A DNA stretch of 64,000 bases. It comes from Prosopocoilus inquinatus (lineage: Eukaryota > Arthropoda > Insecta > Coleoptera > Lucanidae). Positions 33,403 to 42,949 of this stretch are shown piece after piece (positions within the stretch are counted from its first letter, which is position 1; the number at the start of each line of letters is the position of its first letter). Under the pieces are notes generated by a model. The model was not told the DNA's origin. It did no database searches and worked only from the letters and a program-made list of their open reading frames with translations. The stretch is taken from NCBI GenBank assembly GCA_036172665.1, contig CM069874.1:53860707-53924706 (forward strand). Reading direction: 5' to 3'. Position numbers and translations under genes: made by a program.

Positions 33403-33877
33403 ATTGGGGATTGGAAGAATACTATCAAACTTTTGAAACACAGGGAATTAAAATTTTTTGCAAATAGTGTTTCATCAAGAATCAATCTAAGTTATACGTT
33501 AGCAGTCAGACATCAGCTTAAATTATGTTATAAATTCGTTGAACATTCAGACCTTAATAGTTACTTAAATATAGGGAAAGAAGAGTAACGGTTCTAGTAT
33601 TTTTTCGATTTTACCAAATTTTGACGAAATCTGGTCTGCAAAAGAAAAATTTGCATCATTTAAAACAAATATTTCGATCACTAATAAAATCATCCCTCAT
33701 GGAACATCTTATAAGTTGTCTGACATAATATTAATTAATAATTATATCACATATACGTTAAACGATGAACTATTTATCAATAAACCAGTTTTTGGAATTA
33801 TAGATCATATTTTGCTAAATAATAAAATGGAAGTTTGTTTTACATATAAAACAGTAGAAACTGTGAATTTGAAATAG
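33403..33877 (+). pseudogene. Unrecognised protein-coding relic in two frames
   Basis: Two overlapping open frames read on without a break in character. Frame A, 33403-33588, includes RINLSYTLAVRHQLKLCYKF. Frame B, 33575-33877, about 100 codons, includes NFDEIWSAKEKF and PHGTSYKLSDIILINN and ends in TVETVNLK before a stop. Neither begins with Met. A single frameshift near 33580 would join them into about 155 residues. Residue use looks like real protein rather than AT-rich noise. I do not recognise the family; its place inside a candidate DNA element suggests a transposon-encoded protein, which is inference only. Confidence 0.45.
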
Positions 33878-34144
33878 TTTGTTTACTAATGTCTTCTTTA
33901 GTTTATTTACATAACATGGAAACCAATGTGTCTTACAGCAATTCGTGTCATTGTCAAAACAAAGGAGAAAACTATTGAATTAAAAGTGGCGAGACATAAA
34001 CTGCAACAACCCGACGACCTCATCCCATCAATACGTTTTTGTCATTAACGTCTAATAATAATAGACTGTCTCATTTGCCTTGATCATTATGTTATGTATC
34101 AAATCGGTTTCTATATTGTATAAATTAAAAGAACAACCATTACA

Positions 34145-34529
34145 GGCGAAAAATGGGCAATTTGTGATTTTATTTTAATAAATACCTCACATGAAGTATT
34201 CATATTATTTTGTTGGAGCGTTTTCATTAATATGAAAATACTACGTGCACTGAAGATACTTTTACCTCCGTACAAATTTAAAGTACACGTAAGAGATAAT
34301 AATTAAACATAATAATTTACATAAGAAACAGAACCGTTCCATCTGTTTTGTAAATTATTGTTTTTAAGTATTATCTCTTACGTGTACTTTAAATTTGTAC
34401 GCAGATAAAAGTATCTTCAGTGTACATAGTATTTTCACATTAATGAAAACGTTCCAACAAAATAATATGAATACTTAATGTGAGGTATTTATGAAAACAA
34501 AATCACAAATTGCCCCATTTTTCGCCTGG
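34145..34529. mobile_element. Foldback of 385 bases with GGCGAAAAATGGGCAATTTG ends
   Basis: Arms of about 180 bases: AGGCGAAAAATGGGCAATTTG at left pairs with CAAATTGCCCCATTTTTCGCC at right, and ACGTGTACTTTAAATTTGTAC lies near the centre. No coding capacity. Confidence 0.85.
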
Positions 34530-35987
34530 AAGAGCCGAGAACTAGCTGCATACGTCTAAATGGAAGCTAATTAATAGTAGATGCACATGTTTCATACCAC
34601 CAAAGCATTCAATAATTACCTATAAAAGAACAGGCTTATAGTTACAGTTTGTCGCGTTTCGTACCTACAAAACATTTGATAATTACCTATAAACGAATAA
34701 ACTGTAAGTTACAGAGTATTAACTTTTCCTAGTAATAAGTCTCTTACATACGTGATGACATTATGTCTACTTACCACAAATTACAATTTTCTTCGGTTGG
34801 ATACTTTTATACTCGGTATAAATTACACATTTCTTATTCACAATGAATAAGCTCATCAATGTATATGAAAAAATCTTACAAGTATTAAGGTATTCAAACA
34901 ATTTTTCCAAATCTCTGTCTTCTTGTGAATATAAGTACATTTCCATAATACCAAATAAAGTAATTCAGAAGAAAACTTTTGTTTACTATTAAAAAACACT
35001 TGTTTTGTCCCATATTTTATAGGATTTTTTCATAGTGTTTAAGGAAATTTTCATAAAGAGCAATGAACATTTTTCTCATTGTGCTTTGACCTTGACGACA
35101 TTTTATTTATAACTCACATAAACCATTTTGATAGCCATTTGATAAATTTGCGCGCAATGAAATTTCGCAATGATCACTTTTCCAAAGAAATACGTTTTTA
35201 AATAAATAAATAAATTGCTCTAACGAAGTGCATACAAAACCTCCAAACTGTCGTTGCTTATTAAAGTTACGTGCCAACGCATCGTCATAAACTTTTTATT
35301 AATTTATCGTATTTATATCGTAAATGGAAAAAAATTGAAATTTGCTTGTATTATAAACAGCGTGTACCTGTCTTAAATCTATATTAGCTTTGCAAAAAAA
35401 ATTGTCGCTGCGTTTTGGAAATGAATGCGAAGTAATTTACGATCAAAACCAAGTATTTAGCATGGTTTTCGGCATATAAAATTCATTCTTAAAATTATTA
35501 CTTACTTTTCCTCCAATTTTACTTACTTGCTATATGAATTTAAAAGTTAAATTTATATTCTGATATTATTATTGTTCAAAAGTTAAACTCGAATATTTTA
35601 AAATCCTACTTATTCCCGTTCTGTTACTACTTTTATTCAATAATATTTCTGTGTAGTAATTAAAATAATACAAATTTAGTCGTTCAAGATTTGATTGGAT
35701 CATTGTATTTATTCAACATTCGGTTATGTGGGAACTAGACAATTTTTTTTTCAACTATTATTTTCTTCTGAACTATTTTTATCGAATACCATTTTCATTG
35801 GAACAAAAGTAGCATTTGAATGAAAATTGTACTGGGATTATCGAATTTCAATTGAATGCAATGTTTCGAACGAAAAATTTCAAATAAAAAATAGTCGAAA
35901 TTGAATGATTCTCTCAAATGCTATTGTCCTATGATTCGATCGATGATGAAACGTTGAGAGATTGGTAATTTTCAAAATTATTGTTAT

Positions 35988-37505
35988 ACATTGTGTCCAC
36001 ATTTCGATGCTGACCATTGGCATCTCGGTTATTAGAAGACAGAGCAACGCTTAAATGGGGAATGTGCAGAATTCAATGCTCGGAACAAATCTCATTTCAA
36101 ATTCACCATAACTTTTTTGAATTTTAAGATAATTTAAGAAAACCAAAATTTGACGATTTCAATATTCCTCAATAACTCGATAACACCTGTTGTGGCCTCT
36201 TCTAAACTTTTACATTGTTCAGACACTTTTTTAAGACAAAGTTTTTGATGCAAACAGAAACCTCCGATTGTCATTTGTTTTCAAGTTATTAACGGTAACG
36301 TTTGTTTTTCATATGGTACCACCCATATTAGGTTTTTGGTTAGTTAGATAGTCTTTAAAAAGAGCTTTTCAACGATGTATAACATACCCAAAAAATTATA
36401 TTAACAATTATATTAACAAAAACATAAATTAATCTCTTATGAAATTAGTAGGCTGTGAAATTAAACACTCAATACTGTAAAATAACGAAACGAAATTGAC
36501 GTAACAGGTGTTTGGAACTACTAACAAACGAGAAAACCTGCTTCGAGACAAATTATTAATCCTGACGACATGCCACAAAACATCAGGTTCCAGCAGGATG
36601 ATTACTTGGCCCATAACACTCGTGACGTACATTTTTTGAGAGAAAACTTTAATTAGAGTGCTTTCAAATTATGGACCAGTACATTGTTTGCGAGATCACT
36701 CGACCTTACCCCCCCTTGACTTTCATTTATGGGGTACCACTAAAAACGAAGTATTTAATTCTGCATTCCCAGAAGCTCAGGGAATTTTAGAACAAAGAAT
36801 GCTGGATGTGCTAAGATTATTAAACGAAAACACACTTTGTAGTGCCTGAAACTCTGTTAGAATAAGGTGTCAAAAGTGTATGGAACAGAATGGTTGTCAT
36901 ATTGGACAGTTTCTTTAAGTCAACCTCACCTTCAGTACGCTTTCTTTACTTTTTTCTTTTATGACTTTTATTATCATTTCGTTATTTTACAGCATACTTA
37001 GCATATCTTTAAGCTTTTTCGTTGGTGTTTAATCCCATAGCCTACTAATTTCATAAGAGATTAATTTATGTTTTTGTTAATATAATTGTTAATATAATTT
37101 TTTGGGTATGTTATACATCGTTAAAAAGCTCTTTTTAAAGACTATCTAACTAACCAAAAACCTAATATGGGTGCCATATGAAAAACAAAAGTTAGCGCTA
37201 ATAACTTGAAAACAAATGACAATCGGAGGTTTCTGTTTGCGTCAAAAACTTTGTCTTAAAAATGTGTCTGAACAATGTAAAAGTTTAGAAGAGGTCACAT
37301 CAGGTGTTATCGAGTTTTTGAGGAATATTGAAATCGTCAAATTTTGGTTTTCTTAAATTATCGTAAAATTTAAAAAAGTTATGGTGAATTTGAAATAAGA
37401 TTTGTCGCGAGCATTGGATTCTGCAAAACATTCCCCATTTAACCGTTGCTCTGTATTCTAATAACCGAGATGCCAATGGTGAGCATCGAAATGTGGACAC
37501 AGTGT
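35988..37505. mobile_element. 1.5-kb foldback with a transposase relic
   Basis: Ends CATTGTGTCCACATTTCGATGC and GCATCGAAATGTGGACACAGTG. The arms are about 450-480 bases (GGCCTCTTCTAAACTTTTACA near 36195 with its complement near 37275). The loop (about 36440-37050) carries a transposase remnant, so this is a degenerate copy of an autonomous long-arm element. The frame at 37300-37518 is arm sequence. Confidence 0.83.
36540..36906 (+). pseudogene. Tc1-type transposase remnant, C-terminal catalytic part
   Basis: Translation gives NPDDMPQNIRFQQDDYLAHN (second catalytic Asp, in the usual FQQDGAxxHN context), a stop at about 36652, a frame change, then LDLTPLDFHLWGTTKNEVF (third acidic residue and the FHLWG signature) and a C-terminal helix. 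Same class as 1080-1620 and 11417-12497. Inactive. Confidence 0.8.
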
Positions 37506-37559
37506 ATATGCTGAACACAGTAGATACATAGAAAAATTTTGTGCAAATCGTTTTTGATT

Positions 37560-37648
37560 GCAGTGAGAACCTCGAGCAGCCTCTGGACAGCTGTTTCAGC
37601 CCTGCTTGGGGCTTCTTCAGCAGAGACGTAGCTCGACATTCCCACTGT
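37560..37648 (-). ncRNA. Hammerhead ribozyme, type I, minus strand
   Basis: Read on the minus strand it has the same parts as the copy at 63777-63865: an outer CAGTG/CACTG stem, GTCGAGC pairing with GCTCGAG in stem I, CTCTG|CTGAAGA (core box 1), a stem II of AGCCC/GGGCT with a CAAGCA loop, GAAA (core box 2), an ACAG/CTGT stem III with no loop, and a GTC cleavage triplet. Predicted cleavage falls after the C of GTC at 37586. Because stem III has no loop, it would need to act as a dimer. This copy lies inside the split mariner. Confidence 0.75.
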
Positions 37649-38615
37649 AGATACAGTTATACACAGTGTTGATTCATTTTACAGACACTGAAATAACATG
37701 TACTATAAAGTAATTGTAAGTATTGGTCCTCCTGTACATTTTCGGGTAAAACTGCAAGGAACTAATTTGTTGAATAATTCTCTTAACTTCAAATGTAACT
37801 TATCGAATGCTGAATAAAAACAACAAGAAAAATAATGATCAAATCAAATCTCAACGATTAAATATGCATTATTTTAATTGCGACATAGAAAGATTATTGA
37901 ATAAAAGTAGTAACAGAACGGGAATAAGTAGAATTTAAAATGTGCGAGTTTAACTTTTGAACAATAATAATATTAGAATATAAATTTAACTTTTAAATTG
38001 ATATAGCAAGCAAGTAAAGTTGGAGGAAAAGTAAATAATAATTTTAAGCATTAATTTTATGCGCCGAAGACCATGCTTGGGTTTGATCGTAGATTATTTC
38101 GCATTCATTTCCAAAATGCAGCGACAATTTTTCTTGCAAAGCTGGAAAAATGGCTATCAAAAAGGTTTATGTGAGTTATAAATAAAATGTCGTCACGGTC
38201 AAAGCATTCGGTTGCACGGGAAACTCGAGTAGCGAATGCTATTTTCATTCGAATACTGCTTTCATTCGAATACGACTTCCCTTTCGAATACTATTTTCAT
38301 TCGAATACTGATTTCATTCGAATACTATTTTATTCGAATATTAATTTTATTCGAATACTAATTTCATTCGACTTCTAATTTTATTCGAATACTAATTTCA
38401 TTCGAATACTATTTCTCGCCCATCACTAAGTTGGCAATTAATGCATTCGCAAATAAAATTTGATACGATTTTGTTCACTACGGGCCTGGTTCAGTTGAAA
38501 GCTTGCTTAAACCTCTTTGGTACAACTAGCATTAAATGATCACGGAGGATCTATTTTCATTCGAATACTAATTACATTCGAATACTATTTTTCGTACAAC
38601 TGGCTCTTATTAGGC

Positions 38616-39500
38616 ATGAATAAAGTGAGTGCCAGATGAGTTCCCAAATATCTTTCAGCAGTTCAGCGCCAACGTCGTGTTGAATATGTTAAAGCCTTTT
38701 TAGAGCTCTGTGGAGACAACCCCGTGAACGTGTTCTAAGCCATTGTCACCGGGACGGAAGAAACTATGATTCTTTAATTGAAGTTGGTTCTTGTCCGATG
38801 AAAATTGTAAGTACAAAGTTTTTTAACCTCGAACCGGACAGAAATATGAAGGGAAAACACTCAACGTTTCGCTATAGATATATAGCTTCGTCCTGACGAA
38901 TCATAAGTACAAAGTTTTTTTAAACCCGAACCGGACAGAAATGTATAGCGAAACGTTGAGTGTTTTCTCATCAAATTTCTGTCCGCTTCGAGATTAAAAA
39001 AACTTTGTTTACTATGATCCTTCATCTAAAAGGGAGTTGATGGAGTGGAAAGGAAAAGGAGAAGCATTGCCAAGAAAGTTCAGGGTCCAGCAATCGATAA
39101 AAAAGACGATGGCTACGATATTCTGGGATTTTGAGGGTATTCTACTCATAACCTTTAAAGAACGTAACACCACAGTAACCGTCAGAACTGCTACATAAAT
39201 TACCACAAAATATTCAGGAGATAAGACGTGGGAAAGTGACTGTAGGTTTGTTGCATGACAATGCACTCGTGCACGCTGTTGGAATTACACAAGCTGCATT
39301 TTGTGACTTCGGTTTCGAGCAAATCGAACACCCCCCGAATTGTTTCGATATAGCCTCCAATGAATATTATCATATAATTTGAAATGGGCGCCATTTTAGT
39401 GACCATCGAAGAGGTGAGGACTGCAGTTTGGGCGCATTGTGAAGACAAACTCTAAGAATATTTTTTTGGGGGTATCGAGATATTGTTAAAACGATGTAAT
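38616..39500 (+). pseudogene. mariner transposase, C-terminal part
   Basis: Continues the gene begun at 32031. KVSARWVPKYLSAVQRQRRV is the linker before the catalytic domain; then VTGTEET stands where GDET is normal, so the first catalytic Asp is altered. A repeat insertion at about 38780-39005 interrupts the gene. YYDPSSKRELMEWK, LLHDNALVHAV (second Asp) and a NEYYH block where the third acidic residue falls at DD34 spacing follow. Several stops and frame changes; not functional. Confidence 0.82.
38780..39005. repeat. Inserted repeat with GCGAAACGTTGAGTGTTTTC motif, two inverted units
   Basis: AGTACAAAGTTTTTT and GAACCGGACAGAAAT each occur twice. AAAACACTCAACGTTTCGCTATA at about 38863 is inverted relative to TATAGCGAAACGTTGAGTGTTTTC at about 38945. 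On the minus strand the first unit reads GACGAAGCTATA...TATAGCGAAACGTTGAGTG, like the hammerhead-like motif at 59334-59375. It splits the mariner gene between the first catalytic block and YYDPSS. Confidence 0.65.
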
Positions 39501-39603
39501 AAGAAGATATCAGGGGAGACTGTATTGAAAAATAAAATTTAGTTGTGAATCTGCGCCGTTTCTTTCATAAATCAGACCTGAAAATGTTGGCGCTTACCTC
39601 GTA

Positions 39604-40252
39604 TATTTGTGTACAAGATTTTTGGGTTATATTTTTGGAATTAAGAGAAATATACCTTTCTTAATTCGTGAAAATATACTGGGTGTTCTATTTAAAATAA
39701 CAAAGTCAGTTCCCATTTGCCACATTTCCGACAGAATATCGTTTTTAGTAAATTCTGATGGTTCAGGTAAAGTCCTAAAACGTTTGTACTTAAAAAAAAT
39801 GTATATGCCCGGCAATAAAATGTGTAGGTACCGTTCAAAATATAACCAAAAACCTTATATGTAAGTGAAATGCATTCTTGCGCACTGGTTGCTATCTTAA
39901 ACAAAGTTCTTCCTAAAAATAATTTTCTTTGTTGTTCGTTTTCTGGATATCATCGAGGTCATCACCTCTTTCTTTATGTTCTTCTAGTAGTTAATTATTT
40001 GTAATTCAGTTTCTTTTGATGTAGAGGTTGTAAATTTGATTTCGACAAACAATGGTTTAGGCGAAGCAAAATATCAAGCGAAAAAAGACATGTCAATGAT
40101 GTCAAAGTTAGATTGAAAATATAAATAAGTCGTCTCGTAGTATTCTTCAACCATAATGGTAAAACAGATGCAAGAAGAAAATGTGCGCAAGCGGCGTGAA
40201 CACCACCATGCAGACAACACTGACCAATTCTGCAAGAAGAGACAATTCTCAC
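39604..40252. other. Rim intron, no gene seen
   Basis: A single TACTGGGTGTTCTATTTAAAATAAC terminus lies at about 39677, a lone fragment of the CAGGGTG family. Frames on both strands (39607-39904, 39995-40312) lack protein character apart from the exon at 40253. Confidence 0.4.
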
Positions 40253-40332
40253 CGCCAAAAATTTTTTGATTTTCTCGTCAAGTATGGCTTGCCGGCTCAG
40301 TCTGTCCGACATTTTGTCTCTGTCGCGACTTC
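40253..40332 (-). CDS. Rim: Rim exon: short linker exon
   Basis: Minus-strand exon of 80 bases. The acceptor is CGTTTACAG and the donor GCG|GTGAGA. It enters with two bases (GA) that complete the glycine codon begun by the last base of 40605-40813, and leaves in phase 0, as the exon at 27131-27385 needs. It encodes SRDRDKMSDRLSRQ followed by AILDEKIKKFLA, a charged, probably helical segment. It was found because the neighbouring phases required an exon of this type; exact phase closure on both sides and good splice sites support it. It is separated by only 272 bases from the exon before it and by 12.9 kb from the one after. Confidence 0.78.
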
Positions 40333-40604
40333 CTGTAAACGTTTTAGCAAATTAAAACTGGCGAAAACATCTCGCGCCGAAGAGAAGAACAACAACAGCA
40401 ACGACAACACCGACAACATCGAACCGGCTACTTACAGGAGTTTCCACCAGTTTTACACTTACAAAACAAAATTATCACATAGCCGTCCAACTAAAAACTA
40501 AAGAAGTCATGGGAGCAACAACCTTACGAAAATTTACTTCGCTCTTCGGTAACTTAATAATGGTAACCCTAACGCACACAGCTAGCACACAACGAGCCAC
40601 TCAC

Positions 40605-40813
40605 CCTTCTCGCTGTCTCTCTCGTCGCTACCATATTCTGGAGTTAGATCCTCCTCCGATGAGGAGAAGGACCTTTGGAGTTGGGGCTGTGGTGGATGAG
40701 GATGCTTCTTCGTCGAACCGCTTCGTTTATGTTTCTTGTTGGCACTTGAGGCTGACGATACTCTTTGTTGAGGTATGTCCATGGGCGATGGTTCTGGTTC
40801 TGGATCCGGATAT
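40605..40813 (-). CDS. Rim: Rim exon: Ser/Pro-rich linker
   Basis: Minus-strand exon of 209 bases. The acceptor is AATATGTTTTAG and the donor AAGG|GTGAGT, a strong match. It begins with one base completing an Arg codon started in 42453-42793 and continues YPDPEPEPSPMDIPQQ, a basic KKHKRSGSTKKH stretch, then LQRSFSSSEEDLTPEYGSDE and RDSEK. The SFSSSEEDL...DERDSEK text is what I recall of insect Rim proteins. The region is predicted to be disordered and to link the zinc finger with the PDZ. Phase 2 in, phase 1 out. Confidence 0.87.
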
Positions 40814-40938
40814 CTAAAACATATTACAAACAAAACAAATCTAATTTGTCCCAAAATGTTTAGTTTTAATGAGAGAGAGAATTTGTAATATTTAAAATAA
40901 TTATCCATAAAGGCGCATTTCCAGTAAACAGGTAAGTA

Positions 40939-42280
40939 CCGTGCCTTCAATTGAATTCCTCATTAAAGTAAGCTGTGATTTTTTATGAAGTTGGCGACAC
41001 AATTCTAGAGAAAACGCTTGTCATTAACTGACAGTACTGATCATAACATCAAATAAAATCACAACATTAAAGTTTAAAGTAGATGTTCAAAGTGGTCTCC
41101 TTCAGCTTGAATACATAAGCGTACTCTGCGTTTCATGTTTTCAAACCCGTTTGCTAAGTGTTCGGGGGTTATGTTAGCACACACATCTGTAATGCCCGCA
41201 CGAAGTTCTTCGATTGTGTGACGCGTAGTTCTAAAAACTGTGTTTTTCATGTGCGGATAAATGAAGTAATCCATAATTATGAGATCCGGAGACCTTGCAG
41301 GAAAATTCACAATCCGATTATCGAAAAACTGCTGCAGGAAAGTCATTGTTTGATGAACTGTGTGGGCAGTAGCATTGTCTTGCTGAAAAAACCCCTTCTG
41401 TAAGTTCATCATCATGTAGTTGATTAATGAAAGGTTCTAATAACTCATTTCGGTATCTTTCAGCAGTTACTGAGTCGTTAAAAAATATTGGTCCGATGAT
41501 ACGCCTTCTTGACACTGCTAGCCAAACACCAATTCTTAATGGATGTCATGGAGTTTCCACAAATTCATGGGGATTTTCTGCTGACCATATTCTCATATTC
41601 TGTTTATTTAAATACCCTGACAGATGAAACCAGGCCTCATCGGAAAAGGAACACTTGTCAAGAATGTCGTCGTTGTTTAAGTTATCAAGAAACCACTGAC
41701 AATATTCTGTTCTTCTGTGAAAATCTACTGGGCTGAGTTCGTGGACTGCTTGAATCTTATATGGATAAAGCTTTAAGTCTTTTTTAAGAATAGTGTGACA
41801 TGTTCCCACTGATAGCTGAACTTCTTGTGAAAGTTTCGCAATAGATTTCTTGAGAAAGTGTTTCATTCGATCCCGAACATCTTCAATGCAGGCTGCAGTC
41901 CTTTTCTTAGCTGCTCCGCTCCCTGTTTTGCGACCAAGTGATTCTGTTTCACGAAATTTAAGAACACAAGAAGCATGGATATGTTTAACTAGCTGTTCAT
42001 AAGTAATAACAAAATTAGGAAACTGCTGTCGAAGCTTTGTACATACTGATTAATTAAATAAACTAACTGTCCATTTTCTATTCTACCGATTTGCAAATAA
42101 CTTTCAACAATAAATATTTTCTGCTGTAATTCTAACATTTTGAATTAATTGAAAATACAAAGTGTCAATTTGACATTTGTTTAATGAAATAATTGAACAG
42201 CTATTAGTGCTGCAAATCTTAGGAGAAAAAAACAGTGAAATCATAGCCCACTTTAATGAGGAATTCAATTGAAGGCACGG
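40939..42280 (-). mobile_element. 1.34-kb Tc1/mariner-superfamily transposon in a Rim intron
   Basis: Inverted ends CCGTGCCTTCAATTGAATTC and GAATTCAATTGAAGGCACGG are exact over about 30 bases (continuing CTCATTAAAGT), with TA at 40937-40938 and 42281-42282. Unlike the foldbacks it has short ends. It carries one transposase gene on the minus strand. It sits within the 1.64-kb intron between the exons 42453-42793 and 40605-40813, so most of that intron is this element. Confidence 0.93.
41074..42060 (-). pseudogene. Transposase of the 40939-42280 element, frame-broken
   Basis: Minus-strand reading, in pieces. A DNA-binding part lies at about 42050-41870. Then (41866-41546) comes KSIAKLSQEVQLSVGTCHTI with PYKIQAVHELSPVDFHRRTE and FSDEAWFHLSGY (first catalytic Asp). 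A stop follows after FVETP, then RRIIGPIFFNDSVTAERY (41515-41318), a shift, FQQDNATAHTVHQT (second Asp) and FPARSPDLIIMDYF (third). It ends CIQAEGDHFEHLL at 41074. At least two disruptions inactivate it. The order and signatures are those of insect Tc1/mariner-superfamily transposases. Expected length about 330-350 residues. Confidence 0.88.
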
Positions 42281-42452
42281 TAGCACGGAGCCAGTCAACG
42301 GAACTCCAGCTACTGGCCTCGTGGAAACGCGCCTTAATACTAAAACACACAGAGCATCTTATTTGTAAAAGCATAAATTCTCTCGAAATACAAATGTTTC
42401 TATTCTTCCTGCTTTGTGACAAGAAAAGAACATAATTTGGTGGAGACTGTAC

Positions 42453-42793
42453 CTTCGTGGAACTAAATGTGGATGAGTCCTCATCAACCCTTCAAGCTCT
42501 CCTTGATAATATCTGGGATCATCCTCATTATAAGGCAGTCGGTATCGCTCACAGGATGGTGTCCTCGGCTCTTGTTCCGAGTATTGCCGTCGAAGGACGC
42601 TGCCGGTGCGCTGCAAAGGTTGGTTTTCCTTTTCGGCTGCTGAGTGAGCCCGCTCCAGCTTCGGCCTTTTATCCGACGGCGCTTGCTGAGTTTGTGGTAT
42701 TTCCGTCTCCAGGTTCATCGTTCCCGTCATCCACTGGCCGGTCTTGCTCAATAACTCCTGCTTCTTCCTGCACACTATGCAGACCCACACCAC
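42453..42793 (-). CDS. Rim: Rim exon: end of zinc finger and linker
   Basis: Minus-strand exon of 341 bases. The acceptor is TTTCCTTCTAG and the donor GAAG|GTACAG. It opens with VVWVCIVCRKKQELLSKTGQ, which carries the final CxxC zinc-binding pair of the FYVE-related Rab3-binding finger. A polar, Pro/Gln/Glu-rich linker follows with TEIPQTQQAPSDKRPKLERA, RTGSVLRRQYSEQEPRTPSC and a tyrosine-rich DDPRYYQGELEGL. It exits in phase 2 after HLVPRR. The earlier zinc-binding cysteines and the Rab-binding helix must lie on exons to the right (above 42793), which I could not find. The region is GC-rich against its surroundings. Confidence 0.87.
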
Positions 42794-42844
42794 CTAGAAG
42801 GAAATAACTAGATGTATGAACAGTTGAAAAAAAAAAATTACATA

Positions 42845-42946
42845 GGGCCGGTTGCTCAGTCACAGTTTAACGTTAATCTTCAGATAACTTTCATCTGTTC
42901 CTATGTAAAAAAAAACTGAAGATTAAAGTTAAACTATCACTGAGAA
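42845..42946. mobile_element. Short foldback MITE with GGGCCGGTTGCTCAGT end
   Basis: GTTTAACGTTAATCTTCAG faces CTGAAGATTAAAGTTAAAC around a short loop, with CTCAGT and ACTGAG at the tips; 102 bases. It lies 50 bases outside the Rim exon acceptor. Confidence 0.7.
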
Positions 42947-42949
42947 ATA

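Larger units (their letters stand above)
32843..35084 (+). mobile_element. Possible 2.2-kb DNA element inside the foldback arm
   Basis: This block is present in the left arm and absent from the right arm of the 32497-38585 foldback. Its borders look like inverted ends (ACTGAGAAAAATGAAC at left, GAACATTTTTCTCATTG at right), perhaps with TGC beside each. It contains an unrecognised coding relic (33403-33877) and a separate foldback (34145-34529). The superfamily is not determined; a three-base target duplication would be unlike the Tc1/mariner elements around it. Confidence 0.45.
32497..38585. mobile_element. 6-kb foldback inserted in a mariner
   Basis: Outer arms 32497-32842 and 38190-38560 are inverted copies. 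Both carry CTCCGCGATCATTTA/TAAATGATCACGGAGG, an AGTTGCACCAAAGAGGTTTAA MITE (whole at left, half at right), GTGATGGGCGA and a field of ATTCGAAT repeats, and then CTCGAGTTCCC...ACCGAATGC. Inner arms continue at 35085-35730 and 37790-38198. The left arm is therefore interrupted by about 2.2 kb (32843-35084). Nested inside are foldbacks at 34145-34529 and 35988-37505 and a hammerhead at 37560-37648. Confidence 0.72.
31866..39601 (+). mobile_element. mariner element split by a 6-kb insertion
   Basis: Inverted ends CGAGGTAAGCGCCAAAATTT and AAATGTTGGCGCTTACCTCG (one or two differences) are flanked by TA at 31864-31865 and 39602-39603. Transposase N- and C-terminal parts lie just inside the ends (32031-32303 and 38616-39500). 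Removing 32497-38585, plus the small repeats next to it, leaves about 1.5 kb, the size of an ordinary mariner. Confidence 0.85.

Noticed and set aside
40181..40501. A plus-strand frame of 106 codons with basic and Asn-rich text
   Set aside because: It overlaps the minus-strand Rim exon at 40253-40332 in antisense and changes character along its length; no family features.
40509..40817. A plus-strand frame of 102 codons
   Set aside because: Antisense shadow of the Rim exon at 40605-40813.
42457..42807. A plus-strand frame of 116 codons
   Set aside because: Antisense shadow of the Rim exon at 42453-42793.
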